From Hungatella effluvii (GTDB taxonomy: Bacteria; Bacillota; Clostridia; Lachnospirales; Lachnospiraceae), in NCBI RefSeq assembly GCF_003201875.1, contig NZ_QJKD01000018.1, positions 1-64,000 of the forward strand: a stretch of 64,000 nt of DNA. The letters are read 5' to 3'. Shown here one piece after another: positions 9,001 to 17,363 of this stretch (positions are counted from its first letter, which is position 1; every line of letters starts with the position of its first letter). A model generated the notes under the pieces. The model worked only from the letters and a program-made list of their open reading frames with translations. It was not told the DNA's origin and ran no database searches. A program made the position numbers and the translations under genes.

Positions 9001-9300
9001 CACCTTTAAATACATCTCGGCGCTGGGATCTGTAGCGATCCACATCCGGCCCGACACTATGTAAAGGCCTTCCGCCGGACAGATGACCTCATACTCCTCA
9101 TCCTCGATGTTGCACTTCGGAATGGCTCCCCTGTATTTCAAAAACTGCTCCACACAGGCGTCTCTGCCCGTGACGTATTCCTCTTCCCCTGCTCCAAACC
9201 ATGAAAACTCTGTTGAAAAAAGAGCCGTAACCGCCTCTACATCATGCTCACAGTAATGCTTATGCATGATATAACCAGCCAGACGCTCCGCCTCTTTCAT
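6010..9300 (-). CDS. Hybrid sensor histidine kinase with NTF2-like N-terminus and several PAS domains
   Basis: A soluble kinase of 1096 aa from the chosen start. The order is: an NTF2/SnoaL-like domain (about 1-135), a coiled coil, about four PAS/PAC segments (about 165-690), HisKA with phospho-acceptor His in SHDIRTPMNA (about 720), HATPase with NAVKYTP, DNGIGM and GTGLGLAI, and a C-terminal receiver with LLAEDNELNRE and acceptor Asp in LILMDIQMP. No membrane segment is visible. The start at 9300 is preferred because it follows GGGAAG and begins the folded domain; an in-frame ATG at 9366 has no ribosome site. No separate response regulator lies nearby; the next genes are yciI-like and a diguanylate cyclase. 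The signal is unknown. Confidence 0.87.
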   Translation of the reverse strand: MKEAERLAGYIMHKHYCEHDVEAVTALFSTEFSWFGAGEEEYVTGRDACVEQFLKYRGAIPKCNIEDEEYEVICPAEGLYIVSGRMWIATDPSAEMYLKVHQRVTFVFQETEEGLKCNHIHCSNPYQEMMTGEYFPEKIGRQSYDYVQERVSALEEELRQQNRQMEVIMSSIAGGLKISNDDDTYSFAFVSREAAALFGYTVEEFMEATGGNAVGNVYPPDLPKALSDCAEAFRDGGLTYSTRYRVRCRDGSLKWVIDSGKKCQDTSDRWMVNSLYLDITRSEEDAERIREQAQLLSSIYDTVPCGIIRFIRKHDGGYRLVSLNKAVLSLMGYGTMEEGLEDWRDGALGAVLEEDRHLLRAAYDSLKQVGDRRDSEYRVGWKDGSVRWMEGTSMIVGFTAAGEAILQRTVVDITQRKALKERLDREQEMYRVSMEASSAVMFEYLMDSDTFISYEPRAGQGILRNELKNYSKILLDQQIVHPDDVPTVLDNICRGRSEVFEVRCSTPDGVGGQYTWFRADSRLMEENGRPYRVVGALHNIHKMKAKLSENSERLYMSQSAFQAIGGVYVSIYYVDLETDSYYGVRLPEAGRGAPPPRNGGYTGGLRGYILDSVRPEDKHRVAELCSREQIERVLSEQNVHIETEFRHNRSAEWLRLEIHQVAVKDGKPRTVILAIRDINKEKQRELEYYEEEKRAKQALEEAYESVNQANQAKSEFLSRMSHDIRTPMNAILGMTVIAESSLQNTEKVKDCLSKISLSGAHLLELINEVLDMSKIESGRMSLSEEVIHLDKLVGEVAQIIRPEAENRKQKYEAQIRGLKHGTVCGDAVRIKQILINLLSNAVKYTPVGGRIGLSLDENLSGENGVGCFEFTVEDNGIGMAPEFIDRLFMPFERAEDPRVSRIQGTGLGLAITKNLVSMMNGTIQVESRMDVGTKFVVTIYLKLAGDGETFRTEPPAEAFPVKKQFKPGLRVLLAEDNELNREIVEELLALSGITVESASNGQEAVDLFCASPPGTYGLILMDIQMPVLSGYGAARAIRRLGRTGERPDAAEIPIIALTANAFADDAYQARIAGMNEHVAKPLEINRLLEIMSRWVK

Positions 9301-9397
9301 ACGCGCTTCCCGTTCTTTCCCTGTCTCTGCTCCCACGCCGCATTTACCCGCTTTCCCTGTCTGCATACCCGCACAGTTTTTCTGTTCACTATTTCAT

Positions 9398-9426
9398 ATT
9401 ATACTGAATCCACGCTTAAAACTCAA
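9398..9426 (-). promoter_or_regulatory. Sigma-A promoter for the hybrid kinase operon
   Basis: Minus-strand TTGAGT (9421-9426), a 17-bp spacer and a perfect TATAAT (9398-9403). It would drive the kinase, yciI-like, cyclase and EFR1 genes. The palindromic element A begins only 28 bp upstream of the -35 box. Confidence 0.75.
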
Positions 9427-9445
9427 TGCATTCTTAGTCATTGCG

Positions 9446-9453
9446 GCAAAATA
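9446..9453. repeat. Target-site duplication, left of copy A
   Basis: GCAAAATA, identical to 9741-9748 on the other side of copy A. Confidence 0.8.
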
Positions 9454-9740
9454 GTTACAGTTCCCGGTCCCACCGTCTTCTGCTTCCCGGTCTGCCCCGG
9501 CTGGCTCATGCAGCCTTTCCAGTTCCGGTTTCGGGCATAAGCGGTTCTAAACGTGCAGGATTTTTCTAAAAACCAGTGAAAATGCCCAAACTCGCTGCGC
9601 TCAAACAAGTGGGCATTTCCCCTGAACGAAAAATTCTGCGCGTTAAGAACCGCTAATACCCTGCAAAGTCACAGGAAAGGCTGCATGAGCCAGCCGGGGC
9701 AGACCGGGAAGCAGAAGACGGTGGGACCGGGAACTGTAAC
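9454..9740 (+). mobile_element. Palindromic insertion element, copy A
   Basis: A 287-bp hairpin. The outer arms 9454-9520 and 9674-9740 are perfect inverted repeats (67/67). The 153-bp core 9521-9673 is nearly identical to the cores of copies B and C (4 differences from C, about 14 from B). The ends are GTTAC...GTAAC. Immediate flanks are a perfect 8-bp direct repeat GCAAAATA (9446-9453 and 9741-9748), the mark of an insertion. There is no open reading frame of note. It lies between the kinase promoter and the terminator of the 9820 gene. The family is unknown to me. Confidence 0.85.
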
Positions 9741-9748
9741 GCAAAATA
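9741..9748. repeat. Target-site duplication, right of copy A
   Basis: GCAAAATA, identical to 9446-9453. Confidence 0.8.
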
Positions 9749-9749
9749 A

Positions 9750-9785
9750 TACGGCCGTGCTCCCTCTCTGTCAGGAACACGGCCG
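9750..9785 (-). terminator. Intrinsic terminator of the 9820 gene
   Basis: The stem CACGGCCGT / ACGGCCGTG has an 18-nt loop (about 9751-9785) and, on the minus strand, is followed by ATTATTTTG. It lies directly between the 9820 gene and copy A. Confidence 0.65.
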
Positions 9786-9819
9786 TGGTCGTGTAATCGG
9801 GTATCCGATGCGATACCGC

Positions 9820-10779
9820 TTACTCTTCTGTTTTTACTCTGCCAAAGCTCCTTAAAAATTCCAGCTTCTCAATGGCCTTGGACGCCTTCCACCAGTTCTC
9901 ACTGACAGCAAACTCCTTCGGGTACTTTTCTCCCAATGCGAACCAGGTCCAAGTGATATCCCATACGCCGCCCGGCTTTCGCGTATCGATGAGGTACTCC
10001 AGTTCCTTCTCCACGATCTCTTCATTTCCTTTGTAAAACGGGCTGTCCGGGGCCCAGATAAACTCCGACGGACGCGGGGCGTAGCCCGCCCATTTTTCCG
10101 TGTCGCGCTCAATGGAACGGTTTACGACCTCCGCCATTTTCCCCATCAGTCCTTCACAGGGGAAAGAAGCGTTTAAGCCGCTCATCATAACTTCTCCCAG
10201 CAGCATGCAGACTCCGCCGGCTCCCATCTCTCCGAAATCTTCCGCAGCCGCTGCTTTCCCAAGGATTCCTGCCGTATATTCAAGGGCAGTCTGATAAACC
10301 GCAGTCTCCGGTTTTCCGTAATGAAGGATAAATGCACACAGCCCCGCAGTGATCCCCATACTCTGAAGCTGATTCTCTGCCTCGTTATAGCTCCACCAGG
10401 GAGCGCGGGGCCAGTCGTCGTTGGATGGAACAGAGAACAGCCAGCCGTTTTCATCGCGGCCGGCACCGCTTTCCAGATAGCAGAAAACGCCCTCCATCAT
10501 GGGATGGCCGGCTCCCATAGCATCTGCGGCTCCCGTTCGTCTTAAGATTCCCGTAACCACCAGCGTGGCGTAAGGAGATGATTCCGGGTTCCAGCCATCC
10601 GGCTCCACTGCATGTCCAAAGCCTCCGTCCTCATTCTGATAATATGACAGCGCATCGATCACAGCCTCCCGGCTCCCATTCTCGAAGAAATAATTCCAGA
10701 CGGACAGCTCCAGTTGTCTTGCATTGCGGTGAATCCAGGTGCGGATCTCCTGATAGTCGTTTTTGTTCAGTACTTTCAT
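9820..10779 (-). CDS. Prenyltransferase/squalene-cyclase-like toroid protein
   Basis: A cytosolic protein of 319 aa from the chosen start. Several repeats resemble the alpha/alpha toroid of terpenoid cyclases and prenyltransferases: LSYYQNEDGGFGHAVEPD near the N-terminus (the QNxDGGFG motif), then other helical pairs with GGVWD near the C-terminus. Such proteins in Firmicutes mostly have no known function and lack the DxDD cyclase motif; I see none here. ATG at 10779 follows AAGGAGAG, whereas the longer reading frame to 10854 lacks a ribosome site and would run into the regulator gene. It probably shares a transcript with the AraC gene upstream (76-nt gap). Confidence 0.75.
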   Translation of the reverse strand: MKVLNKNDYQEIRTWIHRNARQLELSVWNYFFENGSREAVIDALSYYQNEDGGFGHAVEPDGWNPESSPYATLVVTGILRRTGAADAMGAGHPMMEGVFCYLESGAGRDENGWLFSVPSNDDWPRAPWWSYNEAENQLQSMGITAGLCAFILHYGKPETAVYQTALEYTAGILGKAAAAEDFGEMGAGGVCMLLGEVMMSGLNASFPCEGLMGKMAEVVNRSIERDTEKWAGYAPRPSEFIWAPDSPFYKGNEEIVEKELEYLIDTRKPGGVWDITWTWFALGEKYPKEFAVSENWWKASKAIEKLEFLRSFGRVKTEE

Positions 10780-10855
10780 GTTCTTTCTCTCCTTCCGTGT
10801 TGTAACCGATACTATACCAGGGAATGACGAAAATGTATTGTAAAAAAACGACACG

Positions 10856-11722
10856 CTACCGGTTCTGCCACGCGATTCGCCTCGCCTCCTCGGGCGCCGT
10901 CCCGTGAAAGCGCCGGAATTCCTTCAAAAGATGAGCCTGATCGGTGTAACCATACCGGTAAACCGCGTCCTGGATATTGAATTCTTTACTGGAAACCATC
11001 TCTCTCCACACGTTCTGATAGCGCACCATGCCGGCAATCCGTTTGATCGGCAGTCCTACCTCTTTTAGAAACAGTCTCTCCATCTGTCTCTGGCTGACAC
11101 AGCTGTACTCGCAGATCTCTTTCACGGAGATCCGTCCCGAAGAGGCGAGAATCCGGTGTACGGAATTGTACAGATCCGGCTTCCACTCCATCGATACCAG
11201 CTTTCTCAGCAGAAATTCCTCCACAAGAGCGATCCGGTCCTCTATCCTGTTCAGACAGAAAAAAGGTTCGAACAGCATTCTCCAGTCCCGGCCCAGCTCC
11301 TCCAGTCCGATCGTTGCATTCGACGTATCTCTGTAGTTTAAATTCAAAAACAGTCCGGCACTCCAAAAATAGAACCGTACGGCAAAACAGCTGACTTCAT
11401 CTCCGCTGATGCGGGGAACCGAAAGAAACGGCTGATCCTGAATCCCGCACAGGTACCCCGAGATCTCCTGTCTCGTATGGTTGATACGGATAATAATATC
11501 GGCACACGTATCCGGGATCACCAGAACGGGGGCGTTCGCTTCGCTCCCGCTCCTATCCGGCGCGACCTCGTCTTCCATGGTCCAATAACATAAAATATAG
11601 GGGCGCAGCAGCTCACACGGCCTGTATTCCCTGTAGCGTCCGTCCGCTAAGAACGGACGCGACGTCATGGGATGATACAGCCTGTGGAATACCGGCGCCC
11701 CTGCCTCAATAGCCCTGCTCAT
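10856..11722 (-). CDS. AraC family transcriptional regulator
   Basis: A 288-aa protein with an N-terminal beta-rich sensing domain (about 25-170, containing YILCYWTMED and VLVIPDTCADIIIR, as in the DUF6597-type sensor) and a C-terminal double helix-turn-helix (about 190-285: VKEICEYSCVSQRQMERLF, then IQDAVYRYGYTDQAHLLKEFRRFHGTAP split over the second motif). Its start overlaps the end of the GGDEF/EAL gene by 17 nt, so expression is likely coupled. The effector is unknown. It may control the toroid-protein gene downstream (inference). Confidence 0.85.
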   Translation of the reverse strand: MSRAIEAGAPVFHRLYHPMTSRPFLADGRYREYRPCELLRPYILCYWTMEDEVAPDRSGSEANAPVLVIPDTCADIIIRINHTRQEISGYLCGIQDQPFLSVPRISGDEVSCFAVRFYFWSAGLFLNLNYRDTSNATIGLEELGRDWRMLFEPFFCLNRIEDRIALVEEFLLRKLVSMEWKPDLYNSVHRILASSGRISVKEICEYSCVSQRQMERLFLKEVGLPIKRIAGMVRYQNVWREMVSSKEFNIQDAVYRYGYTDQAHLLKEFRRFHGTAPEEARRIAWQNR

Positions 11723-13961
11723 TATGATTTATCGCCAGGTGATCCGTCCTGCCCAGCATCGCCTCAAATTCTTCCTTCGGCATGGGTTTCGCGAATATGT
11801 AACCCTGGATCACGTCGCAGTCTGCGTTCTGTAAAAATTCCACGGTGTCTTCCTCCTCCACGCCCTCCGCGATTGTAGTAATATTCAGCTGCTTTGCCAT
11901 GTTGATGAAGTTGGAAACCACGATCCGTTCCCGGCGCACGTCCCGGCTCTTCCGGAAAAACATGATATCCAGCTTCAGCGCGTCGACAGGCAGATCCTTT
12001 AATAAGTTCAGGGAACTATAGCCGGAACCGAAGTCATCCAGGGAGCAAAGAAAGCCTTCTTTTCTTAGTTTAATAACCAGATCACAGAACAGCTCGGTAT
12101 CCACCGCAAGAATGTTCTCCGTAAATTCCAGTTCCAGCATATGGTCCGGAATTCCGTATTTTTTCTTCACGGCCGCATAGTATTCGACGAAGCCCGGCTG
12201 GAAGATTCCGACCTTTGACACGTTGACCGCGATATTCACCGGCCTTCCGCCCCCGTTCAGATACGATTTCAGCCAGATACAGGCCTGTTCAAACATATAG
12301 CGGTCCAGCTTAATGATGAGATCGCTCTTCTCAAACAGCGGAATAAACCGTCCCGGCGGGATCAGCCCCAGGCGGGGATTCTGCCAGCGCACCAGCACCT
12401 CGGCGCCGCAGATCCGGTTTCCGTTCTGTATGTCCACCTTGGGCTGCATGTAAAGCCGGAACTCCCTGTTTCTTATGGCGGATTCCGCCTCCGCTTCCAG
12501 GGAGGAATCCTCCAGCGTCTTCTTCCGTATGTCGTCATCGTAATAGACAAACGCGCTTCCGTTTTTCTCCTTGGCCGTCTTATGGGCCATATTGGCATAG
12601 TTTACCAGGACATCCACCGTCTGCCCCCGGTCGCTCTCTTTCAGGCGGTAGACCCCCAGCGGAATCTCCAGAAACGGAAAATTCTCCATACCGGACTGTT
12701 TTAGATAGTCCAGAATCTCCTTATGGCCCCGGACCAGACCTTCATCTTCCCTGCATCGCATGATTCCGGTAAAATTATCCGCGGCGATCCGGCAGCTCAT
12801 ACAGTCCGGACTCTCCACCATCTTTAAATACTCCGCCACCATGGAGAGCAGCCGGTCACCCTCCTCATACCCCAGCACGTCATTGATAAACTTAAAATTC
12901 TTAAAATCCGCGTACCAGATCAGGCAGGCGGAAAGCTCCTGCTCCGACAGGAATTTCTCCGCGTCCTTCTTAAAACCGTCAAAATTGCGCATACCGGTCA
13001 GGGAATCGCTGTAAGCCAGCTTCATCAGGGTCTTCTGATTCTCAGCCGCCATACGCCTCTGTGAACTGATCAGCCATATAAACAGCACACAGGCCGCCAG
13101 AATAATCGCCATGATACCTCTTGCAGTCTCAATGTAGCTGGAACGAAGCACCGCCACCGGAACCGTACTGACCTGGTACCACTGCCCTTCAATCAGAGGA
13201 AGGACATTCACCATGTATTTTCTCCCTTTTTCGTCCTTTACCGTGAAGCTCCCGCTCTCTTCCTCCCGGATTCTTTCCGCGATCGCCTCCTGATTCGACG
13301 ACAAAGCCGTCTCAGCCATGGACGGTTTGCTGATTATCACAAAATCACCGGATTCATTCAGGATATCAGAATAGCCGGAATTTTTCAAAAGAGGCATATC
13401 GATAATCGCCCTTAATACATTCGTCGAATGCACTGCGCAGAGGACGCCTTCCGTCTCGCCGTCGTTGTCTAACACTCTTGTTGCAAAATAATTGACATAT
13501 CCTCCTGCCGCATTGGAATCCTTGAAAGTCATGGATATACTCTTTTTCCCCTCCATCGCCCTTTGAAAAAAAGCCTCCTCCGCGATGGATATCGTCTCTA
13601 TATTACCAGCCAGATCAACCATTTCCCCCTGTCCCGAGGCATCCGCGTATCCCATGCGGATAAAGGCATTCTTATCGTTGACATCCGTCAGAATCTCCAT
13701 GAGCTCGTCTGTCCGGATATTCGCCAGGCTCTGCAGACTTACGGACAGTCCCTCCAGAGTCTGCCAGTCACCTTCTATCTGTTTTAAAAGGGCGGTTCTG
13801 GTCTGATTCGCCGCGTTGTACAAATCCGTAATGTTCTCTTCCTCGCTCTTAATAATCATCTGAACGAGAAATAAAAGGCTGCTGGCTATAAAACACACAC
13901 ACACAATTACTGGCAGCAGCATCCCCTGCATTTCCTTCTTACCGCGTTTTGACCATCTCAT
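11706..13961 (-). CDS. Membrane GGDEF-EAL protein, probable c-di-GMP phosphodiesterase
   Basis: A 751-aa protein with TM1 (about 13-35), an extracellular Cache-type sensor (about 40-275), TM2 (about 280-300), a GGDEF domain (about 315-475) and an EAL domain (about 490-740). The cyclase loop is degenerate, reading AADNF in place of GGDEF, so it is unlikely to make c-di-GMP. The EAL domain keeps the catalytic set: EVL for EAL, the Asn of AVNVS, the Glu of ELEFTEN, LDDFGSGYSSL, the Lys-Asp of LKLD, the Glu of AEGVE, and IQGY. It should therefore hydrolyse c-di-GMP, with the GGDEF part perhaps regulatory. It has its own promoter at 13993-14021. Confidence 0.88.
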   Translation of the reverse strand: MRWSKRGKKEMQGMLLPVIVCVCFIASSLLFLVQMIIKSEEENITDLYNAANQTRTALLKQIEGDWQTLEGLSVSLQSLANIRTDELMEILTDVNDKNAFIRMGYADASGQGEMVDLAGNIETISIAEEAFFQRAMEGKKSISMTFKDSNAAGGYVNYFATRVLDNDGETEGVLCAVHSTNVLRAIIDMPLLKNSGYSDILNESGDFVIISKPSMAETALSSNQEAIAERIREEESGSFTVKDEKGRKYMVNVLPLIEGQWYQVSTVPVAVLRSSYIETARGIMAIILAACVLFIWLISSQRRMAAENQKTLMKLAYSDSLTGMRNFDGFKKDAEKFLSEQELSACLIWYADFKNFKFINDVLGYEEGDRLLSMVAEYLKMVESPDCMSCRIAADNFTGIMRCREDEGLVRGHKEILDYLKQSGMENFPFLEIPLGVYRLKESDRGQTVDVLVNYANMAHKTAKEKNGSAFVYYDDDIRKKTLEDSSLEAEAESAIRNREFRLYMQPKVDIQNGNRICGAEVLVRWQNPRLGLIPPGRFIPLFEKSDLIIKLDRYMFEQACIWLKSYLNGGGRPVNIAVNVSKVGIFQPGFVEYYAAVKKKYGIPDHMLELEFTENILAVDTELFCDLVIKLRKEGFLCSLDDFGSGYSSLNLLKDLPVDALKLDIMFFRKSRDVRRERIVVSNFINMAKQLNITTIAEGVEEEDTVEFLQNADCDVIQGYIFAKPMPKEEFEAMLGRTDHLAINHNEQGY

Positions 13962-13992
13962 CTCCCGTTACCTCTTCTGTAATGTTACTCAA

Positions 13993-14021
13993 ATCATAAT
14001 ATATTTGTGAAGAATTATCAA
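13993..14021 (-). promoter_or_regulatory. Sigma-A promoter for the GGDEF-EAL gene
   Basis: Minus strand TTGATA (14016-14021), 17 bp, TATGAT (13993-13998). Confidence 0.7.
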
Positions 14022-14110
14022 GCGGTATGTCTTCTTTATCCGGGTACCGGCGGCTGGGCCGGGAAGCTGTAACATCATAGCCCGGTAAAGCTTGCAAATA
14101 GTGTCGAAAC

Positions 14111-14139
14111 TTGACAAGTATGCAAAAAATTGTTATAGT
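14111..14139 (+). promoter_or_regulatory. Sigma-A promoter for the SleB-like hydrolase gene
   Basis: TTGACA (14111-14116), 17 bp, TATAGT (14134-14139), near consensus. The leader is about 60 nt. Confidence 0.75.
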
Positions 14140-14203
14140 ATTTTTTGTAATATTTTCGTAACATTTATGAGAATAAACAATTTAAAGAAAATCAGAGGTT
14201 TTT

Positions 14204-15340
14204 ATGAAGCATTCATGGAAAAATACCCGGAGAACCCGCACCGTGGCAATCACTGCGGCAGCCATTGCAGCAGCTTTTACTCTTACTGCGTTTTCATCAC
14301 CGGGACACTTGCCCCCTTCTCTGCCGGAAACGGCAAAGGAAGGTATTATCACCGACGGCGGTTCCGTAAACGTCAAAGCAGCGGCAGCGGTTCCCCAGGT
14401 CGGTATCGAGCGAAAAGAAGTTCCGGTAACCCACGCTCCTGCTGCCTCCGAATATGATAACAAGGCTGTCGCCAATGTCACCGACGTCCTCAATCTGCGA
14501 GCCGAACCCTCACTCGACAGCAAGGTTCTCGGCAAATGCTACCGGGGAGCCGGAGGCACCGTTTTAGAAAAGAAAGATGGCTGGACAAAGATCCGCTCCG
14601 GCGGCCTGGAAGGCTGGCTGAAAAACGATTATCTCGTATTCGGCCAGGATATCAAGCCGCTGGCCAAAGAGCTTGGACTGTTCACAGCCAGGGTAACGAC
14701 ACAGACGCTGCATGTGAGGGAGACTCCTTCCACCGACGCGGCGATCATCGGGCTTGCCGCGGCAGACGATTACTATCCGGTTCTCGAAGAATCCGACGGC
14801 TGGATCAAAGTTCAGCTGTCCTCCGATACGTCCGGCTATGTCTCCAGCCAGTACACAAATGTGAGTCTCACTCCCGGCAAGGCAGTCAGTATAGAAGCAG
14901 AGCAGGCCGCGCTAAAGGCCTCGGAAAATAAAGGGCAGAAAAAGAAAGAGGAAGAAAAGCCAAAGTATGTGATCAATGCTTCCTCCGATGAAATCTATCT
15001 GATGGCGGCCTGTGTGATGATGGAATCCGGCAGCTACTCCTATGACGGTCAGCTGGCCGTGGCCAGCGTCATCGTCAACCGGGTGAAATCCGGACGCTGG
15101 GGAAGTTCCATCACAGATGTCATCTACGCCGACGGCCAGTTTCCCGGCGCCACGTCGGGCCTCCTGGATAAATACCTGGCAAAGGGACCTTCCTCCGAAG
15201 CATTAAAAGCGACGAAGGCAGCGCTCTCCGGCTCGAACAACATTGGCGATTACCTATTCTTTAATTCTGCAAAACGCGCCGATTATAACAATTACTCCTC
15301 CTACACGGTTGTGGGCGGAAACTGTTTTTATAAAAAGTAA
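14204..15340 (+). CDS. Secreted SH3b-SleB-type cell wall hydrolase
   Basis: A 378-aa exported protein. A signal-like segment with basic start and hydrophobic core (about 1-32) is followed by a linker, two bacterial SH3 domains (about 85-145, LNLRAEPSLDSKVLGK; about 160-222, LHVRETPSTDAAIIG), a Lys/Glu-rich linker (about 235-255), and a C-terminal hydrolase_2 domain (about 258-378) of the SleB/CwlJ type with MAACVMMESGSYSYDGQLA, where the Glu is the expected catalytic residue. It probably cuts spore or vegetative peptidoglycan. The ATG follows AGAGG. A sigma-A-like promoter rather than a sporulation-type one is visible. Confidence 0.88.
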   Translation: MKHSWKNTRRTRTVAITAAAIAAAFTLTAFSSPGHLPPSLPETAKEGIITDGGSVNVKAAAAVPQVGIERKEVPVTHAPAASEYDNKAVANVTDVLNLRAEPSLDSKVLGKCYRGAGGTVLEKKDGWTKIRSGGLEGWLKNDYLVFGQDIKPLAKELGLFTARVTTQTLHVRETPSTDAAIIGLAAADDYYPVLEESDGWIKVQLSSDTSGYVSSQYTNVSLTPGKAVSIEAEQAALKASENKGQKKKEEEKPKYVINASSDEIYLMAACVMMESGSYSYDGQLAVASVIVNRVKSGRWGSSITDVIYADGQFPGATSGLLDKYLAKGPSSEALKATKAALSGSNNIGDYLFFNSAKRADYNNYSSYTVVGGNCFYKK

Positions 15341-15355
15341 ATTTTAATAGAGAGT

Positions 15356-15409
15356 AAAAGTGCCGGACTGCGGGGAAACATTGTGTTTCCCAGGCAGTCC
15401 GGCACTTTT
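15356..15409 (+). terminator. Intrinsic terminator
   Basis: The long stem AAAAGTGCCGGACTGC... / ...GCAGTCCGGCACTTTT (outer arms at 15356-15371 and about 15394-15409) continues into an inner GGGAAACA / TGTTTCCC helix. The T-run lies within the right arm. It may work in both directions. Confidence 0.8.
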
Positions 15410-15489
15410 CAGTGGTAACGCCGCCATGATTTGCGCCGCATGCTTTCTATGCCTGACGCCAGCATTCAGCTTATTGCCTGCCTTCTGCT

Positions 15490-15816
15490 TCACTGCATGC
15501 CGCTCTCATCCTCACAGTAAATCTCTTCATCCAGAAGTTTCTGCAGACGGTGGTCGCGCAACTCCTCATGCAGCTTACTCCCATACCGGAGCCACATGGC
15601 GTCTTCCTGAAATATGTATTCACAGCTCTGCAGCTGTTCCATGTCTTCGGACAGGACTGTATATATCTTCTTTCCAGCGGCGCACAGCTCTTCCGCGGAC
15701 ATCTCCGCTTCTGTCTCAGGCTTAAGCGCAGTTAAGTCCACCGCTCTGATATGGCCATCCGACAGGGCTATCACCAAAGCATCCTTCCGTTCTATCACAT
15801 CCAGTAATTTTTCCAT
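15490..15816 (-). CDS. Hypothetical protein, 108 aa
   Basis: I do not recognise a named family. It is a small acidic cytosolic protein with an N-terminal beta-rich part (DVIERKDALVIALSDGHIRA) and a helical C-terminal half with many Glu and Leu. AAGGAGGAG lies 10-15 nt before the ATG. The gene is a single unit between two terminator or promoter regions. Coding is supported by the ribosome site and normal codon use; the function is unknown. Confidence 0.65.
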   Translation of the reverse strand: MEKLLDVIERKDALVIALSDGHIRAVDLTALKPETEAEMSAEELCAAGKKIYTVLSEDMEQLQSCEYIFQEDAMWLRYGSKLHEELRDHRLQKLLDEEIYCEDESGMQ

Positions 15817-15961
15817 CTCCAGAATCTCCTCCTTGAAATCTACTCCCTGACAATCATAGTACCATTATACAGAACACACGTTCTTTTATCAACTACTATT
15901 TTTTGCCATATTCTCCCTGGACGGAAAAAACCTGGATTTTCAGGTTATAACACAATGGACT

Positions 15962-17308
15962 CTAATCTCTTGTCAGTTTCCTCATCCAGTTTCCATACCT
16001 CACTTCCAGGAAGGCCGGAACCACCTTAAATATCTGATCCGCGTTCAGGCAGCAGACTACCACGACCGGAGATGCCTTTACGACAAACGCCATAAAAAGG
16101 GAGATTGGTATGACGATCAGCCAGATACTGATCAAATCCATCTTGACCACGAACAGGGGATTTCCCCCACCGCGGATGATTCCGTTGTTGGTAGGCATCT
16201 GGTAGGACATTCCCACGCATACGACGCTTAAGATAATCAGGAACGTATTGGCCATATCCCGGGTCTCCGCCGACAAATCGTAGAGGCCCAGCACCGGTAT
16301 CCGAATAAAGAACAGAATCGTACCGGATACAATCCCGATCAGTACAAAGACTCTCTGAAGGCTCCGCGCGTAGCTTCCGGCCAATTCCCGGTCCCCGGTC
16401 CCCACCGCCTTGCCGATGATGACGGACGTGGCCGCGGCCGATCCCACCGCCATGGACTTCACCATCAGGAACAGGGTCGACGCCACGCTGTTGGCCGCGA
16501 TGGCATTGGCCGTCATATGCCCCAGAATTACGGTCTGCAGCGCTGTGTTGACGCCCCAGAGCCCCTGCACGGTGAGCATGGGAATCGTAATTCTTAAGTA
16601 ATCGCCGGTCAGGACACGATCCCATGCGAGATAATCCCGCCATCTCAGGTTGAGCCTCGTCTCTTTTTTCGCTATGTAGAGAATTAAAACAACGCATTCC
16701 AGAATCCGCGCGGCCAGCGTGCCGATGGCAGCTCCCTCCACGCCCATCTCCGGTGCTCCGAAATGACCGTTTATAAGCACGTAATTAATTCCGCAGTTGA
16801 CGAACAGGGTGAGCACTGACAGCTTAAATGCGATCTTCACCGTCTCCACACTGCGGAGCGTAGCCAGCAGAATCTGGGTCACTGCAAAAAACAGGTAGGT
16901 AAATCGAATGATATTGAGATACCGGGCGCCCTCTTTGATGATTCCGCTGTCGCGCGTGAAGATTCCCATGACACGGTACGGAATCAGGCTCATGACTGCC
17001 AGCAGAACAGCCGAGAGAATCAGCGCGAAACGCATGGCCGACGACGCGAGCTTCTTCATGGGCTCTGTCTGATGCTTTCCCCAGTACTGGCTTCCCACAA
17101 TCACCACACCGTCTCCCAGTGCGTGCAGGAGCTGCTGGTACACGAACTGAATCTGGTTGACAGCGGCCACCCCGGCCAGAGCCGTCTCGCTGTACGCTCC
17201 CAACATTAAATTGTCTGCCAGATTAACGCTCAGTGTCACCACATTCTGCATCACCAGAACGACCGCCAGCGACAGAAAGCGGCGATATAATTCCCAGTCT
17301 TTTTTCAC
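15962..17308 (-). CDS. MATE family efflux transporter
   Basis: A 448-aa integral membrane protein of usual MATE length, with about 12 hydrophobic segments in two related halves. The start MQNVVTLSVNLADNLMLG and the loop following TALAGVAAVNQIQF match the first MATE repeat, and ANAIAANSVASTLF with AAATSVIIGKAVGTG matches the second. It is predicted to export cationic drugs or metabolites using Na+ or H+. The start is GTG at 17308 behind GGGGGAAGAG. A TGCCG hairpin with six T lies in its leader (see 17329-17349). Confidence 0.9.
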   Translation of the reverse strand: MKKDWELYRRFLSLAVVLVMQNVVTLSVNLADNLMLGAYSETALAGVAAVNQIQFVYQQLLHALGDGVVIVGSQYWGKHQTEPMKKLASSAMRFALILSAVLLAVMSLIPYRVMGIFTRDSGIIKEGARYLNIIRFTYLFFAVTQILLATLRSVETVKIAFKLSVLTLFVNCGINYVLINGHFGAPEMGVEGAAIGTLAARILECVVLILYIAKKETRLNLRWRDYLAWDRVLTGDYLRITIPMLTVQGLWGVNTALQTVILGHMTANAIAANSVASTLFLMVKSMAVGSAAATSVIIGKAVGTGDRELAGSYARSLQRVFVLIGIVSGTILFFIRIPVLGLYDLSAETRDMANTFLIILSVVCVGMSYQMPTNNGIIRGGGNPLFVVKMDLISIWLIVIPISLFMAFVVKASPVVVVCCLNADQIFKVVPAFLEVRYGNWMRKLTRD

Positions 17309-17328
17309 AGTCTCTTCCCCCGAATATC

Positions 17329-17349
17329 AAAAAATGCCGTTTTTCGGCA
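17329..17349 (-). promoter_or_regulatory. Short terminator-like hairpin in MATE leader
   Basis: On the minus strand TGCCG-AAAAA-CGGCA is followed directly by TTTTTT, about 20 nt before the GTG start and downstream of the promoter. It is a weak intrinsic terminator that could act as an attenuator. Confidence 0.45.
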
Positions 17350-17363
17350 ATAAAGTCCTATTT

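Noticed and set aside
9454..9740. Copy A as an ordinary terminator or REP sequence
   Set aside because: It is far longer than a terminator, has no T-run after the stem, is repeated with the same 153-bp core and carries an 8-bp duplication at its ends.
10780..10854. Longer N-terminus of the toroid protein
   Set aside because: There is no ribosome site before 10854, while AAGGAGAG precedes the ATG at 10779.
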